NCBI GenBank assembly: GCA_046546095.1 | Contig: JBKGYK010000047.1 | Coordinates: 1 to 25,335, forward strand | Source of the DNA: JAQIBY01 sp046546095 | Lineage (GTDB): Bacteria > Bacteroidota > Bacteroidia > Bacteroidales > ML635J-15 | Direction of reading: 5' to 3' | Length of the DNA stretch: 25,335 bases | Part shown: piece by piece, positions 16,100 to 24,432 of the stretch | How the letters are laid out: each line of letters begins with the position of its first letter | How positions within the stretch are numbered: position 1 is the first letter of the stretch | Program-made: the position numbers and the translations under genes | The notes under the pieces: generated by a model | Databases searched by the model: none | What the model was told of the DNA's origin: nothing | What the model saw: the letters and a program-made list of their open reading frames with translations, nothing else

Positions 16100-18556
16100 T
16101 CACCGCAATTTTGCATCGAATTGTTTTTCAAAGCTCCTGCTTAGTTTTTGCATGATTTTATCAATTTGTATGTCCTGCATGGTCTTTTCTTCATCCTGCA
16201 GTACAAAACTCAATGCATAGGATTTTTTGCCTTCTTCAATGTTTTCACCTTCGTATACATCGAAAAGATCAACAGATTTCAGATATTTGTTTTCTGCCTG
16301 AAGTGCTGCTTTTCTGAGGTCTTCAAAATTAACATCTTTATCCAGCAACAGGGCAAGGTCACGGTGTACCGCAGGGAATCTGGCCAATTGCTTAAACTGA
16401 TGGTCAGATGATTTAGCAACTGCTTTCAGTGCTTCAAAACTGAAGTCTGCATAATAAACATCCTGCTCTATGTCCAGTTGATGGCATATGCTGTGTTTAA
16501 CAAGGCCAAGCTCGAATATGCTTCGCTTTTTGTGTTTGTACCCGAGACCGTATTCAAACAATTCTGACTTGCTTTCTTTGATTTTGAGTTTTGTTTTGTC
16601 AATGCCAAGACTTTCGCAGATGGCATCAGCGGCAGATTTGATGTGGTAAAAGTCCGATGTTTTTGCTTTCTGATTCCAGTGCAGCGAATGAAAATTTCCG
16701 CTAAGCCACAGTCCGAGATGCTTTTCTTCAAAATAATTGTTTACCGGATTTTGCTCATCTTTTTCTCCGGCTTTGAAATAAATTTTTCCAAATTCATACA
16801 GGCGCAGATCTTTGTTGCGGTGATTGATGTTTCTTGCGATGGCTTCAAGCCCGGAGAACAATAAATCGCGTCGCATGATGTTCAGTTCGCTGCTCCCCGG
16901 GTTGGCAAGATATACCAGTTGATCCGGCTTAAAGGTCTCGAGGCCTTTGTAATAATCGTCATTTGACAATGAATTGCTCATGATTTCATTGAAACCACGT
17001 GCAGAGAGAAAATCAGATACAGACTGCTGCAATTTCTCATTCTCTTCTTCATGAGAAATGTTGATAGAGGCATGCAGTTTATCAGCTACCGGAGTGTTGT
17101 TGTAACCATAGATTCTCAGGATTTCCTCAGCAACATCCGCAGGCCTTCTGACATCATGCCGGTAAGGAGGAATTTCTACCTCCAGTGATGTATCATTATC
17201 TTTCCTTATTCTGATATCAAGACTAGTCAGAATTTCTTTGATTTCTGCTGCCGGAATCTCTGTGCCAAACATGCTGTTCAGGTAATCATACCGGATTTCT
17301 GTATGTGCAGCTTTGACTTTTTGTGGATAAACATCGGATATCTCAGAGCTGATTTTCCCTCCGCTCACTTCCTTTATCAGTAAAGCCGCTCGCTTCAGCG
17401 CATAAATACACATGCCGGGGTCAGCACCCCGCTCATAACGGAATGAAGCATCTGTGCTGATGCCGTGTCGTCTGGCTGTTGAACGGACATGTACAGGGTC
17501 GAACCAGGCAGATTCCAGGAAAACCGCCCGTGATTTTTCTGTTATTCCTGATTCTATGCCACCAAGTACTCCGGCGATACACATGGGTTCCTGCGGGTTA
17601 CATATCATAAGATCCTGGGAACTCAGCTTGCGTTCAACCTCATCCAGGGTGGTGAAACTTGTGCCTTCCGGCATTTTTTTGACAATGACCTGATTGTCCT
17701 TGATTTCATCCACATCAAACGCATGAAGCGGATGACCGGTTTCATGCAGCACAAAATTGGTGACATCAACCACATTGTTCACAGATTTCAGACCAATGGA
17801 TTCAAGTCGTTTTTTCAGCCATGCCGGACTTTCCTTCACTTCAATCTCACTTATGGTACAACTGACGTAGCGTTTACATGCTTCAGGATTTTCAATGCTG
17901 ACCGGAATTGTCAGGGATGTGTTGTCTGCTTTAAAATCCGATACATCGGGCTTTATGAGCTGACTGTGTTTCCCTTCGAAATTATGTCTGGCAGCAAGGT
18001 CGCGGGCAGTCCCCATATGGGAAGCTGCATCAATCCGGTTTGGTGTCAGATCAATATCTATGATGAGGTCTTTGCTGACTTCAAAATACTCTGACAAAGG
18101 CATGCCAGCGGGCAGCTCATCCGGAAGCACCATGATGCCTGCGTGGCTGCTGCCAAGGCCGATTTCGTCCTCTGCACAAATCATCCCTTCTGAAGGTTCA
18201 CCACGGAGTTTCGCTTTCTTGATTTTGAGCTGCTCTCCATTCATGTGTAGTGTTGTGCCCACAGTAGCAACTGCTACCGTTTGCCCTTCGGCTACATTGG
18301 GTGCACCACAGACAATGGGAAGTAAACGATCGCTGCCGATATCAACTTTTGTTATGCTGAGCTTATCTGCATTTGGATGTTTTTCACATGCCTTCACCTT
18401 GCCTGTAACTATGCCCTCCAATGAGCCGGGAATGCTTTCCCGGATTTCTGTGCCTCCGACTTCCAGACCAATGTCGGTGAGAGTCTCAAGCAATGTTTCC
18501 GTGTTTGTATCCTTCAGTTCAATATACTCGTTTAGCCAGTCAAGAGAAATCTTCAT
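16100..18556 (-). CDS. pheT: Phenylalanine-tRNA ligase beta subunit
   Basis: PheT is the larger subunit of the alpha2-beta2 enzyme that charges tRNA(Phe). The 818 residues fit the bacterial form (about 800). The order is: the N-terminal domain (MKISLDWLNEYIEL), the EMAP-like tRNA-binding OB domain (about 42-155, with CEKHPNADKL and PIVCGAPN), the B3/4 editing domain (about 210-370, with VVDVTNFVLHETGHPLHAFD), the B5 domain (about 405-475), a catalytic-like core, and the FDX anticodon-binding domain at the C-terminus (FPAVHRDLALLLDKDV). The ATG at 18556 is chosen because it begins the conserved MKISLDWLNE; a longer frame opens eight codons upstream. pheS is not in the window. Confidence 0.96.
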   Translation of the reverse strand: MKISLDWLNEYIELKDTNTETLLETLTDIGLEVGGTEIRESIPGSLEGIVTGKVKACEKHPNADKLSITKVDIGSDRLLPIVCGAPNVAEGQTVAVATVGTTLHMNGEQLKIKKAKLRGEPSEGMICAEDEIGLGSSHAGIMVLPDELPAGMPLSEYFEVSKDLIIDIDLTPNRIDAASHMGTARDLAARHNFEGKHSQLIKPDVSDFKADNTSLTIPVSIENPEACKRYVSCTISEIEVKESPAWLKKRLESIGLKSVNNVVDVTNFVLHETGHPLHAFDVDEIKDNQVIVKKMPEGTSFTTLDEVERKLSSQDLMICNPQEPMCIAGVLGGIESGITEKSRAVFLESAWFDPVHVRSTARRHGISTDASFRYERGADPGMCIYALKRAALLIKEVSGGKISSEISDVYPQKVKAAHTEIRYDYLNSMFGTEIPAAEIKEILTSLDIRIRKDNDTSLEVEIPPYRHDVRRPADVAEEILRIYGYNNTPVADKLHASINISHEEENEKLQQSVSDFLSARGFNEIMSNSLSNDDYYKGLETFKPDQLVYLANPGSSELNIMRRDLLFSGLEAIARNINHRNKDLRLYEFGKIYFKAGEKDEQNPVNNYFEEKHLGLWLSGNFHSLHWNQKAKTSDFYHIKSAADAICESLGIDKTKLKIKESKSELFEYGLGYKHKKRSIFELGLVKHSICHQLDIEQDVYYADFSFEALKAVAKSSDHQFKQLARFPAVHRDLALLLDKDVNFEDLRKAALQAENKYLKSVDLFDVYEGENIEEGKKSYALSFVLQDEEKTMQDIQIDKIMQKLSRSFEKQFDAKLR

Positions 18557-18577
18557 GGATATATGTTTTAATTTCTG

Positions 18578-18585
18578 CAAAAGTA
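18578..18585 (-). promoter_or_regulatory. Possible -7 box for pheT
   Basis: On the minus strand this reads TACTTTTG, matching TAnnTTTG, 21 bases before the ATG at 18556. There is no clear TTTG element further upstream. It also falls inside the eight-codon extension of the longer pheT frame, which supports the internal ATG. Confidence 0.42.
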
Positions 18586-18689
18586 AGAAAAAAAGATGAG
18601 GGACGGAAGCATCCGGCAGGGCTGTTTGTTAATTGCTTTCCTGATTATTTGTGATTGATTTCTGTCTGATCAGCTTGCCCGGCAGTGTG

Positions 18690-18722
18690 AAACAAAACTC
18701 CTGAAACAAGTGACATCAGGAG
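18690..18722 (-). terminator. Second (distal) terminator-like hairpin after the outer-membrane protein gene
   Basis: On the minus strand a 7-base stem CTCCTGA/TCAGGAG (18716-18722 and 18698-18704) with an 11-base loop is followed by TTTTGTTT. It lies just beyond the stronger terminator at 18728-18766, so it may act as a back-up that insulates pheT. The remainder of the gap, 18586-18689, shows nothing I recognise. Confidence 0.45.
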
Positions 18723-18727
18723 ATACA

Positions 18728-18766
18728 TTAAAAAAAAAGCCCTGTACCATCAGATACAAGGCTTTT
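18728..18766 (-). terminator. Intrinsic terminator of the outer-membrane protein gene
   Basis: The arms at 18755-18766 and 18735-18746 form a 12-base stem around an 8-base loop, followed on the minus strand by a run of T. On the minus strand the one odd position is a U-G wobble, while on the plus strand it is a C-A mismatch, so the hairpin is best formed in minus-strand RNA. It starts about 20 bases after the stop of the gene at 18786. Confidence 0.8.
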
Positions 18767-18785
18767 GTTTTATTCAGTGATATTA

Positions 18786-19607
18786 TTAGAATGCGTATCC
18801 AATGGTAAAGCTGCTATAAAAGCTTGGCATTGTCAATGGCAGATTCATTTTTATGCGATCCGGTTCAGTTTCTATCTCGATTTTGTCGCCAATGAAAAAG
18901 AAATCCTCAGCTTCACTATCTATTTCATCACTCCATTCCTCAAAATCAGGATCATAATTTTCCGTTTCATTTATCGCTTCTATTCCGAAATTCCAGCGTT
19001 CAACTCCCAATCCCAGAAAAGTCCAGTCAATGGTAAAATTTTCACCAATCAGCCATTGATACCCAATGGCAAGTCCGCCGCCAAAACGCTTCAGGCTTCC
19101 ATCAAACAGGCCATGACCGGTAAACTCATAGGAACCGTTGGGTTGCATTACCGCATGTTCCTGTTCTTCCGGATCAAGATCCTCGTATTCTGCTTCTGAA
19201 ATGTTGTCAGTATAAACAACAGAGGTCTTGAAGCTGTATGAATTGTAACGCAGATAGGGAGCCACATAAAATCCATCGGGTGCACTGGGATTTTTGCCTG
19301 TATAAAACCTGAATTCACCGGCAATGGAAAATGCTCCCAATCTGTTTTTGAGATCTACACCCCCACCGTATTCTTGTTCGACTGCTGTTGGATTATAAAT
19401 AATGCCCGGAACCGAACGAGGTATCATACCTCCGAATTTAATCATCACGGAAATGTTGTCATCCAGAATATGTTCATAACTGAATCGCAAATCTGCGAGT
19501 GCAAGAGAGCTAAGGTCCATTCTAATGTTGTGTGTTTGGGAAGTTACAGGTTTTCCTGAAATCATCAGAGTAAAAATCAGGATACCAATAAGATAAGCTT
19601 TTTTCAT
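18786..19607 (-). CDS. Outer-membrane beta-barrel protein
   Basis: A protein of 273 residues with a signal peptide (MKKAYLIGILIFTLMIS, cleavage after VTSQ) and alternating beta strands such as LADLRFSYEHI, GAFSIAGEFRFYTGK, FYVAPYLRYNSYSF and GGGLAIGYQWLIG. It ends in SSFTIGYAF, with the terminal phenylalanine recognised by the Bam machinery. It resembles the DUF3575-like or OmpA-like barrels of Bacteroidota and should sit in the outer membrane. Two long acidic segments, around EAEYEDLDPEEQEHA and EEWSDEIDSEAEDFFF, are probably surface loops. The start is the ATG at 19607. It is monocistronic: its own -7 box lies upstream and two terminators lie downstream. Ligand or partner is unknown. Confidence 0.82.
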   Translation of the reverse strand: MKKAYLIGILIFTLMISGKPVTSQTHNIRMDLSSLALADLRFSYEHILDDNISVMIKFGGMIPRSVPGIIYNPTAVEQEYGGGVDLKNRLGAFSIAGEFRFYTGKNPSAPDGFYVAPYLRYNSYSFKTSVVYTDNISEAEYEDLDPEEQEHAVMQPNGSYEFTGHGLFDGSLKRFGGGLAIGYQWLIGENFTIDWTFLGLGVERWNFGIEAINETENYDPDFEEWSDEIDSEAEDFFFIGDKIEIETEPDRIKMNLPLTMPSFYSSFTIGYAF

Positions 19608-19632
19608 AATGTATAAGTTAAGTCTTTCAGGT

Positions 19633-19640
19633 CAAATTTA
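19633..19640 (-). promoter_or_regulatory. -7 box for the outer-membrane protein gene
   Basis: Minus-strand TAAATTTG matches TAnnTTTG and would start transcription near 19626, about 20 bases before the ATG at 19607. No TTTG is seen 17-23 bases upstream. Apart from this and the aroE promoter, the 308 bases from 19608 to 19915 are AT-rich and hold nothing else I can support. Confidence 0.42.
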
Positions 19641-19900
19641 ATGAATTATTGAAAATTACCATGTTTTTTACCGGAATATTTGAATAAAATATATGTTTAG
19701 ATGTTTTTTTCTTTCTTATCTGAGAAGGCTTGTGCATACAAATCCGGCAAGAAAACATCATATTCATAATTTTGTATGTTTTGTAAAATATACGAAATTC
19801 CTTGTTTGATAATCACTTGTAAGTCAGTTCTGTTAATCAACGGATGACTTCTGATTTGCCGGGAATTCTGCATCTGTGTTTTTATTACAATCAATTATCT

Positions 19901-19908
19901 TATATTTG
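19901..19908 (+). promoter_or_regulatory. -7 box for aroE
   Basis: TATATTTG matches the -7 consensus and is followed by CAGCGGA and the ATG at 19916, so transcription should begin within a few bases of the start codon. A GTTTTT near 19878-19883 is a rough fit to the upstream element. The transcript would be leaderless or nearly so. Confidence 0.48.
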
Positions 19909-19915
19909 CAGCGGA

Positions 19916-20713
19916 ATGACAAACAACAGAAGTATCGTGACAGAATATGGATTGATAGGATACCCACTGGATCATGCCTTCTCAAAGAAATATTTTGAGA
20001 AGAAGTTCAGTGAAGAAAACATTGAAGCTTGTAAATATCATTTGTTTCCGATTTCAGAGATACAACGACTCCCCAGGCTTTTAAAATCACACCCGAATTT
20101 GCTTGGACTGAATGTTACTACACCATACAAAGAGCTTGTTATCTCTTATCTTGATGATCTTGATCCGGTTGCACTCAGCATTGGAGCTGTAAATACCATT
20201 ACCGTCATGCATGTAGGTGACAGGTTGCTGCTTAAAGGTTACAATACAGATATTCTGGGGATGGAGAAAATGTTTGATGGCATTGATCTCCCGGACAAAG
20301 CGCTGGTTTTTGGTTCCGGGGGTTCCTCACGGGCGGTGCGTCATGTGCTTAAGCTCAAAGGTGTAAAAAGCCTTACCGTTTCGCGGGACCCGATGTATGA
20401 TGATCAGATTACCTATGAAGAGGTGAATAAAGAAGTGCTGATGTCGCATAAACTGATTATCAACTGCACACCTGTTGGCATGTATCCAAAGAGTGATGCC
20501 AGGCATAATATTCCCTACCAGTTCATTGGGAAGGATCATTTTGCTATGGACCTGATTTATAATCCGGAGAAAAGCAAATTTCTGGAAGCTTGTGAAGCGC
20601 AGGGAGCAAGCATAAAAAACGGTTTTCAGATGCTTACCGAGCAGGCAGATCAGGCCTGGAATATCTGGCAGCGGGCTTACAAGGAATATAAACTTGTGAG
20701 GTCTTCAACCTAA
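19916..20713 (+). CDS. aroE: Shikimate dehydrogenase
   Basis: AroE reduces 3-dehydroshikimate to shikimate with NADPH in the pathway to aromatic amino acids. The 265 residues match the family. Shikimate-site motifs are GYPLDHAFSKKYF (15-27), NVTTPYKE with catalytic Lys72, GAVNTI (90-95) and GYNTDILG with Asp112. The nucleotide-binding loop is GSGGSSRA (133-140), and NCTPVGMYP follows. The ATG at 19916 is chosen because a -7 box lies just upstream and the family begins near YGLIGYPL; the frame is open for 24 more codons upstream but without support. The 3' end overlaps the convergent acetyltransferase gene by 9 bases. Confidence 0.95.
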   Translation: MTNNRSIVTEYGLIGYPLDHAFSKKYFEKKFSEENIEACKYHLFPISEIQRLPRLLKSHPNLLGLNVTTPYKELVISYLDDLDPVALSIGAVNTITVMHVGDRLLLKGYNTDILGMEKMFDGIDLPDKALVFGSGGSSRAVRHVLKLKGVKSLTVSRDPMYDDQITYEEVNKEVLMSHKLIINCTPVGMYPKSDARHNIPYQFIGKDHFAMDLIYNPEKSKFLEACEAQGASIKNGFQMLTEQADQAWNIWQRAYKEYKLVRSST

Positions 20714-21226
20714 ATACTGAAAAATCAATTCATCTTCGAATCCGTCGGGGAGTTTTAACCAGTCTTTTTTTATCCCGGACTGCCTGAAACCGGCAGAGCT
20801 GAACAATTTTATACTGGCCGTGTTGCTTGCCGCAATATTGCAGTATAGCTGATGAAGATTCAGGTACTCAAAAGCATATGCTTTGGCCAGATCTAATGCC
20901 TGTGCTGCATAGCCCTGTCCCCTTACTTCTTTGCATACCATAATGCCAATGCCTGCCCTTTGGTGAAAGGGGTCGAAATCGAAAAAATCCAGCATCCCAT
21001 AAGGCTTACCACTATAATCTGCAATCACAAAACGCACTTGTCCCTGCACAAAAATGCTTTCCTGCGCCTGTTCAATATACCTGCTCAGAAGATGCCTGGA
21101 AAAGGGCAGTCTTGTATTGGATAAATGCCATATTTCAGGATCATTTTCGCAATTGTACAGCCAATCCAGATCATCTGGTTCCAGTGCCCGGAGTTTTATG
21201 TCTTTATGTTTTAGTTTCCCATGCAT
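20705..21226 (-). CDS. GNAT N-acetyltransferase, RimJ/RimL-like
   Basis: A single GNAT domain of 173 residues that would transfer an acetyl group from acetyl-CoA to an amine. It starts with the IKLRALEPDDLDWLYNCENDPE pattern of the RimJ/RimL/SpeG group. The acetyl-CoA loop is VRGQGYAAQAL (101-111), and NIAASNTASIKLFSSAGF is the usual later motif. The acceptor is unknown; a protein N-terminus or a small amine are both possible. Its ATG at 21226 lies inside the end of the GT2 fusion gene (16-base overlap, different frame), so it is probably the last gene of that transcript and translationally coupled. Its stop overlaps the convergent end of aroE. Confidence 0.85.
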   Translation of the reverse strand: MHGKLKHKDIKLRALEPDDLDWLYNCENDPEIWHLSNTRLPFSRHLLSRYIEQAQESIFVQGQVRFVIADYSGKPYGMLDFFDFDPFHQRAGIGIMVCKEVRGQGYAAQALDLAKAYAFEYLNLHQLYCNIAASNTASIKLFSSAGFRQSGIKKDWLKLPDGFEDELIFQYLG

Positions 21227-23172
21227 GGCAACGATCTTAAGATAATGACAAAATCATTTATCGCTTTGTAATCCCTGGCATAATTCAGATTAAGACGAGC
21301 TTTTTCCTCATTGCTCAGTTGACTGTTCCGGTAGGGTGAGGCCGTACTGAGGATGCCGTCTTTTATGAGCGGAATCCGGTGGTCATCCTTTTGACCCGAA
21401 TCGGCATAACCAACCCAGCTTTTCACGCCCAAAAGAACCAGCAGGGTGTTGCGGATGATGCCCCATATGGTTTTTGTAATCAGCATGAAAACCGGCAGGA
21501 ACAGCAGAACCACCAGACTTGTAAATACGTCTGTGATGCGCTTTTTACGGATATTGTCGGCTGTGCTGATGGTGTTTAGCTGCAGGGTATACAGATCGCC
21601 CGCAGTGTTGATGCTGTTGCTGCCAATCACAGATATGCCGTCAGGAGAAGCGATTTTATATGCAGCTTTCATTCCTGATAGTGATAACATCGTGGAGATG
21701 ATTTTTTGCGAACTGATATCACGGGCACAAAAGACAATTTCATCAACCTTGTGAATTTTGATGATTTCTTCAAGCTGGCTGATATCTCCAAGATAAAAAC
21801 CATTGCTGTGGTGATTTTCCGGACTTACATAGCCAATGATTTCAGGTGAGATTTCTGACTGTGATATCAAATCATGAACCCGATTGATTTCTTCCACACT
21901 TCCAAGTATCACCATGCGTTTTTTACGGCGGAAATAAATATTGAAACCCGGAATTCCCAGGCTGGTTCCTGCAATCCTGATTAAGGGCACTAAAATCAGT
22001 GTCCATGCTGAACCGAGCAGTAGCAAAGCACGGGAAAAACGATAAGATTCGGGCAGCAGGGAATAAGCAACCAGTATCATAAAAGATCCGGCCACAATGC
22101 CACGCAATAATTTCCATAGCCTGGTGGGTTTGTCGTAACCTCCACTCAGAAAAATGCTTATCAGCCAGACAAGAATATATGCCGGAACCACAAATTTCAT
22201 GAAATAATCCGGATAATATCCCGGATCGCCGAATTTGTAGTTTTCCCAGAGAGGGGTAAGCATAAAAAAACCGAGAAAAATCAAAAGCGAGTCAATCAGT
22301 GGGATAAACAGCTTTTTCAGAAACCTCACCATAATGGCAATGGCAGCCCTGAAGTAAATGGCCATATTGATCAGGGCAGAATAAATTTTGGCGTTTTTCT
22401 GGGAAAAATGCTTTTCTGCAAAGATGATCATGGCCTGGTAAAATATCCGGACATAATTGATGCTGCCTTTTTTTGTGCTCTCTCCTTTATAATGAATGAT
22501 GGTGGTTTCCGGAAAATATATGTTTTTATATCCTGCTTTTTGTATTCGGTATGACAGGTCTATGTCTTCTCCGTACATGAAAAATGTTTCATCCAACAGG
22601 CCAGTTTTATCCAGTGCTTCCTTGCGAAGCCACATAAAAGCACCTGAGAGAATATCAACCTCATGAATGTTGTTTTTGTCCAGAAAAGAGAGATGGTACT
22701 GGCCAAATTTTTTTGATCCGGGAAACAGGGCTGACAAGCCAAAAATTTTGTAAAAGGCCACCCTGGGTGTGGGTAATCCGCGTTTGCTTTCAGGTAAAAA
22801 ATGCCCTTTACCATCAATCATTTTCACCCCGAGTCCGCCAACATCAGGATGCTTATCCATATAATCCAGGATTTTTACAAAGGAATCTTCTTCAACTACA
22901 GTGTCGGGATTAAGAAGAAGAATGTGGCGGCCTGTTGCCTGCCGGATTGCCTGGTTGTTGGCAGCAGAAAATCCACGGTTTTCCCTGTTGGCTATCAGGT
23001 TTACTTCCGGGAATTTTTTCCTGACCATATTGCAGGAACCGTCTACGGAATTATTGTCAACTACAAATATCTCAGCATCAATGCCTTTGCTGGCCTTGAA
23101 GGCCGAATGGAGGCACTGCTCCAGAAAATGTTTGACATTGTAGTTGACAATAATTACCGAAAGGCTTGTCAT
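21211..23172 (-). CDS. GT2 glycosyltransferase fused to membrane, Rossmann and degenerate sugar-transferase parts
   Basis: A protein of 653 residues. Residues 1-235 form a GT2 domain of the rhamnosyltransferase kind, with VNYNV (9-13), VVDNNSVDG (37-45), LNPDT (87-91) and the catalytic-base motif YGEDIDLSYRI (200-210). Several membrane helices follow (about 285-400), then a Rossmann-like part (RRKKRMVILGSVEEINRV, about 415-510). The last 115 residues keep the edges of a polyprenyl-phosphate hexose-1-phosphate transferase: KRITDVFTSLVVLLFLPVF at the front and LGVKSWVG, IPLIKDGI and LNLNYARDYKAINDFVIIL at the back. The central catalytic region with its Asp-Glu pair is missing. GT2 activity is likely; the C-terminal part is probably non-catalytic. 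It lies 6 bases after the aminotransferase gene. The acceptor is unknown, probably an envelope polysaccharide. Confidence 0.85.
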   Translation of the reverse strand: MTSLSVIIVNYNVKHFLEQCLHSAFKASKGIDAEIFVVDNNSVDGSCNMVRKKFPEVNLIANRENRGFSAANNQAIRQATGRHILLLNPDTVVEEDSFVKILDYMDKHPDVGGLGVKMIDGKGHFLPESKRGLPTPRVAFYKIFGLSALFPGSKKFGQYHLSFLDKNNIHEVDILSGAFMWLRKEALDKTGLLDETFFMYGEDIDLSYRIQKAGYKNIYFPETTIIHYKGESTKKGSINYVRIFYQAMIIFAEKHFSQKNAKIYSALINMAIYFRAAIAIMVRFLKKLFIPLIDSLLIFLGFFMLTPLWENYKFGDPGYYPDYFMKFVVPAYILVWLISIFLSGGYDKPTRLWKLLRGIVAGSFMILVAYSLLPESYRFSRALLLLGSAWTLILVPLIRIAGTSLGIPGFNIYFRRKKRMVILGSVEEINRVHDLISQSEISPEIIGYVSPENHHSNGFYLGDISQLEEIIKIHKVDEIVFCARDISSQKIISTMLSLSGMKAAYKIASPDGISVIGSNSINTAGDLYTLQLNTISTADNIRKKRITDVFTSLVVLLFLPVFMLITKTIWGIIRNTLLVLLGVKSWVGYADSGQKDDHRIPLIKDGILSTASPYRNSQLSNEEKARLNLNYARDYKAINDFVIILRSLPCMGN

Positions 23173-23178
23173 ACAGAT

Positions 23179-24384
23179 TTACATGTTTTCTTTGATGAGT
23201 TCTGCAAGTTTTTTCACGCCTTCTTTGTTTTGTTCAAGCGTTGGGAATGAAAAGTTCAAGCGCATCGTGTTTTTGCCTTTCCCGTTACAGTGAAAAACAC
23301 TGCCAATCACGTAAGCAACTTTCTTTTCAATTGCTTTTTCAAAAATGGCTTCAGTATCCATATGTTCAGGCAAATAAAGGAACAAAAACAGCCCGCCTTC
23401 AGGTTCTGTCCATTGTACACCCTCGGGCATGTGTGTTTTGAAGCCTTCCAGCATCGTGTCGCGTTTAATGCGGTACTGGTCAATCGTGGCAGCAAGATTT
23501 TTTTCCAGGTAGCCATCGGCCATATAGCGGGCAGCAATCATTTGTACAAAAGGAGGAGTACAAAGGTCAGCGGCCTGTTTGGCGATCACAAATTTATCCG
23601 CAATTTCCGGATCAGCCAGTACCCAGCCAATACGAAAACCCGGAGCAAGTATCTTTGAAAAAGTCCCGAGTGTAATAACCTGTCCACTATCATCCATTTG
23701 ATACATCATGGGCTGGGCGTCACCATCAAACCGCAACTCACGGTAAGGGCTGTCCTCCACAATTAATACATCATATTTGTGTGCGATGTCAATGATTTCT
23801 CTGCGACGAAATTCCGGCATGGTAATGCCTGCGGGATTTTGAAAATCCGGTATGATATAGATAAATTTGGGTTTTTCTCCTGCTTCCTTCATCTCCCGTA
23901 GCTTCGCATCAAGAAGGTCGCTGCGCATGCCGTGTTCATCAAATTCTATACCTTCCATTTCTGCCCCGTAGGTTCTGAATGCACTTAGGCCGCCCAGATA
24001 GGAGGGAAGACCGCAAATTACCTTGTCCCCCCGGTTGATGAATATCTTACCCAACAAATCAAGTCCCTGCTGAGAAGCTGTTGTGATAATCAGATTTTCC
24101 AGTCCGACATCCAGACCTTCAGCATGATAGCGTTTGAGAATTTCCTCTCTCAATGGGACAAAGCCCTCTGTCGTTCCGTATTGCAGGGCTGCTGTACCTT
24201 GTTCTTCCAAAACTTTTTGGCTCACTTTTGCTATATCGTCAACCGGAAAACTTTCTGGTGCAGGTAATCCACCGGCAAATGAAATTATATCAGGATTTTG
24301 GGTGAGTTTGAGAATCTCCCTGATGGCAGAGCGTTTCATGCCCTGGGCACTTTCTGAATAAATTGAATTAAGATCACTTATCAT
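23179..24384 (-). CDS. PLP-dependent aminotransferase, LysN/2-aminoadipate type
   Basis: A fold type I aminotransferase of 401 residues. The N-terminal part (MKRSAIREILKLTQNPDIISFAGGLP) and the run GTAALQYGTTEGFVPLR are typical of the subgroup that includes 2-aminoadipate aminotransferase and the catalytic half of MocR regulators; no DNA-binding domain is attached. PLP contacts visible are IIPDFQNPAG (Asn183 region), EDSPYRELRF (Asp211) and TFSKILAPGFRIGW with the Schiff-base Lys244. Substrate range in this subgroup is broad, so the amino acid handled is not claimed. The ATG at 24384 is preferred: the longer frame starts at a TTG inside the probable -7 box. It is followed closely by the GT2 fusion gene. 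Confidence 0.9.
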   Translation of the reverse strand: MISDLNSIYSESAQGMKRSAIREILKLTQNPDIISFAGGLPAPESFPVDDIAKVSQKVLEEQGTAALQYGTTEGFVPLREEILKRYHAEGLDVGLENLIITTASQQGLDLLGKIFINRGDKVICGLPSYLGGLSAFRTYGAEMEGIEFDEHGMRSDLLDAKLREMKEAGEKPKFIYIIPDFQNPAGITMPEFRRREIIDIAHKYDVLIVEDSPYRELRFDGDAQPMMYQMDDSGQVITLGTFSKILAPGFRIGWVLADPEIADKFVIAKQAADLCTPPFVQMIAARYMADGYLEKNLAATIDQYRIKRDTMLEGFKTHMPEGVQWTEPEGGLFLFLYLPEHMDTEAIFEKAIEKKVAYVIGSVFHCNGKGKNTMRLNFSFPTLEQNKEGVKKLAELIKENM

Positions 24385-24411
24385 ATGCTTTCTGTATTTT
24401 GATTTGTCCGT

Positions 24412-24419
24412 CAAAGGTA
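24412..24419 (-). promoter_or_regulatory. -7 box for the aminotransferase operon
   Basis: Minus-strand TACCTTTG matches TAnnTTTG, 27 bases before the ATG at 24384. A TTTG (24434-24437 on plus as CAAA) lies 14 bases upstream, shorter than the usual 17-23, and touches the recR stop codon. The gene may also be read from the recR promoter. Confidence 0.42.
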
Positions 24420-24432
24420 ATAATATTGTTTG

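Noticed and set aside
14590..18556. Possible terminator in the 13 bases between the converging GT39-like gene and pheT
   Set aside because: No hairpin can be drawn in this short gap; termination must occur inside the opposite gene or is not visible.
19697..19894. 65-residue minus-strand open frame upstream of aroE
   Set aside because: It has no clear promoter or ribosome site and no recognisable motif in an AT-rich intergenic region; the composition is only weakly protein-like.
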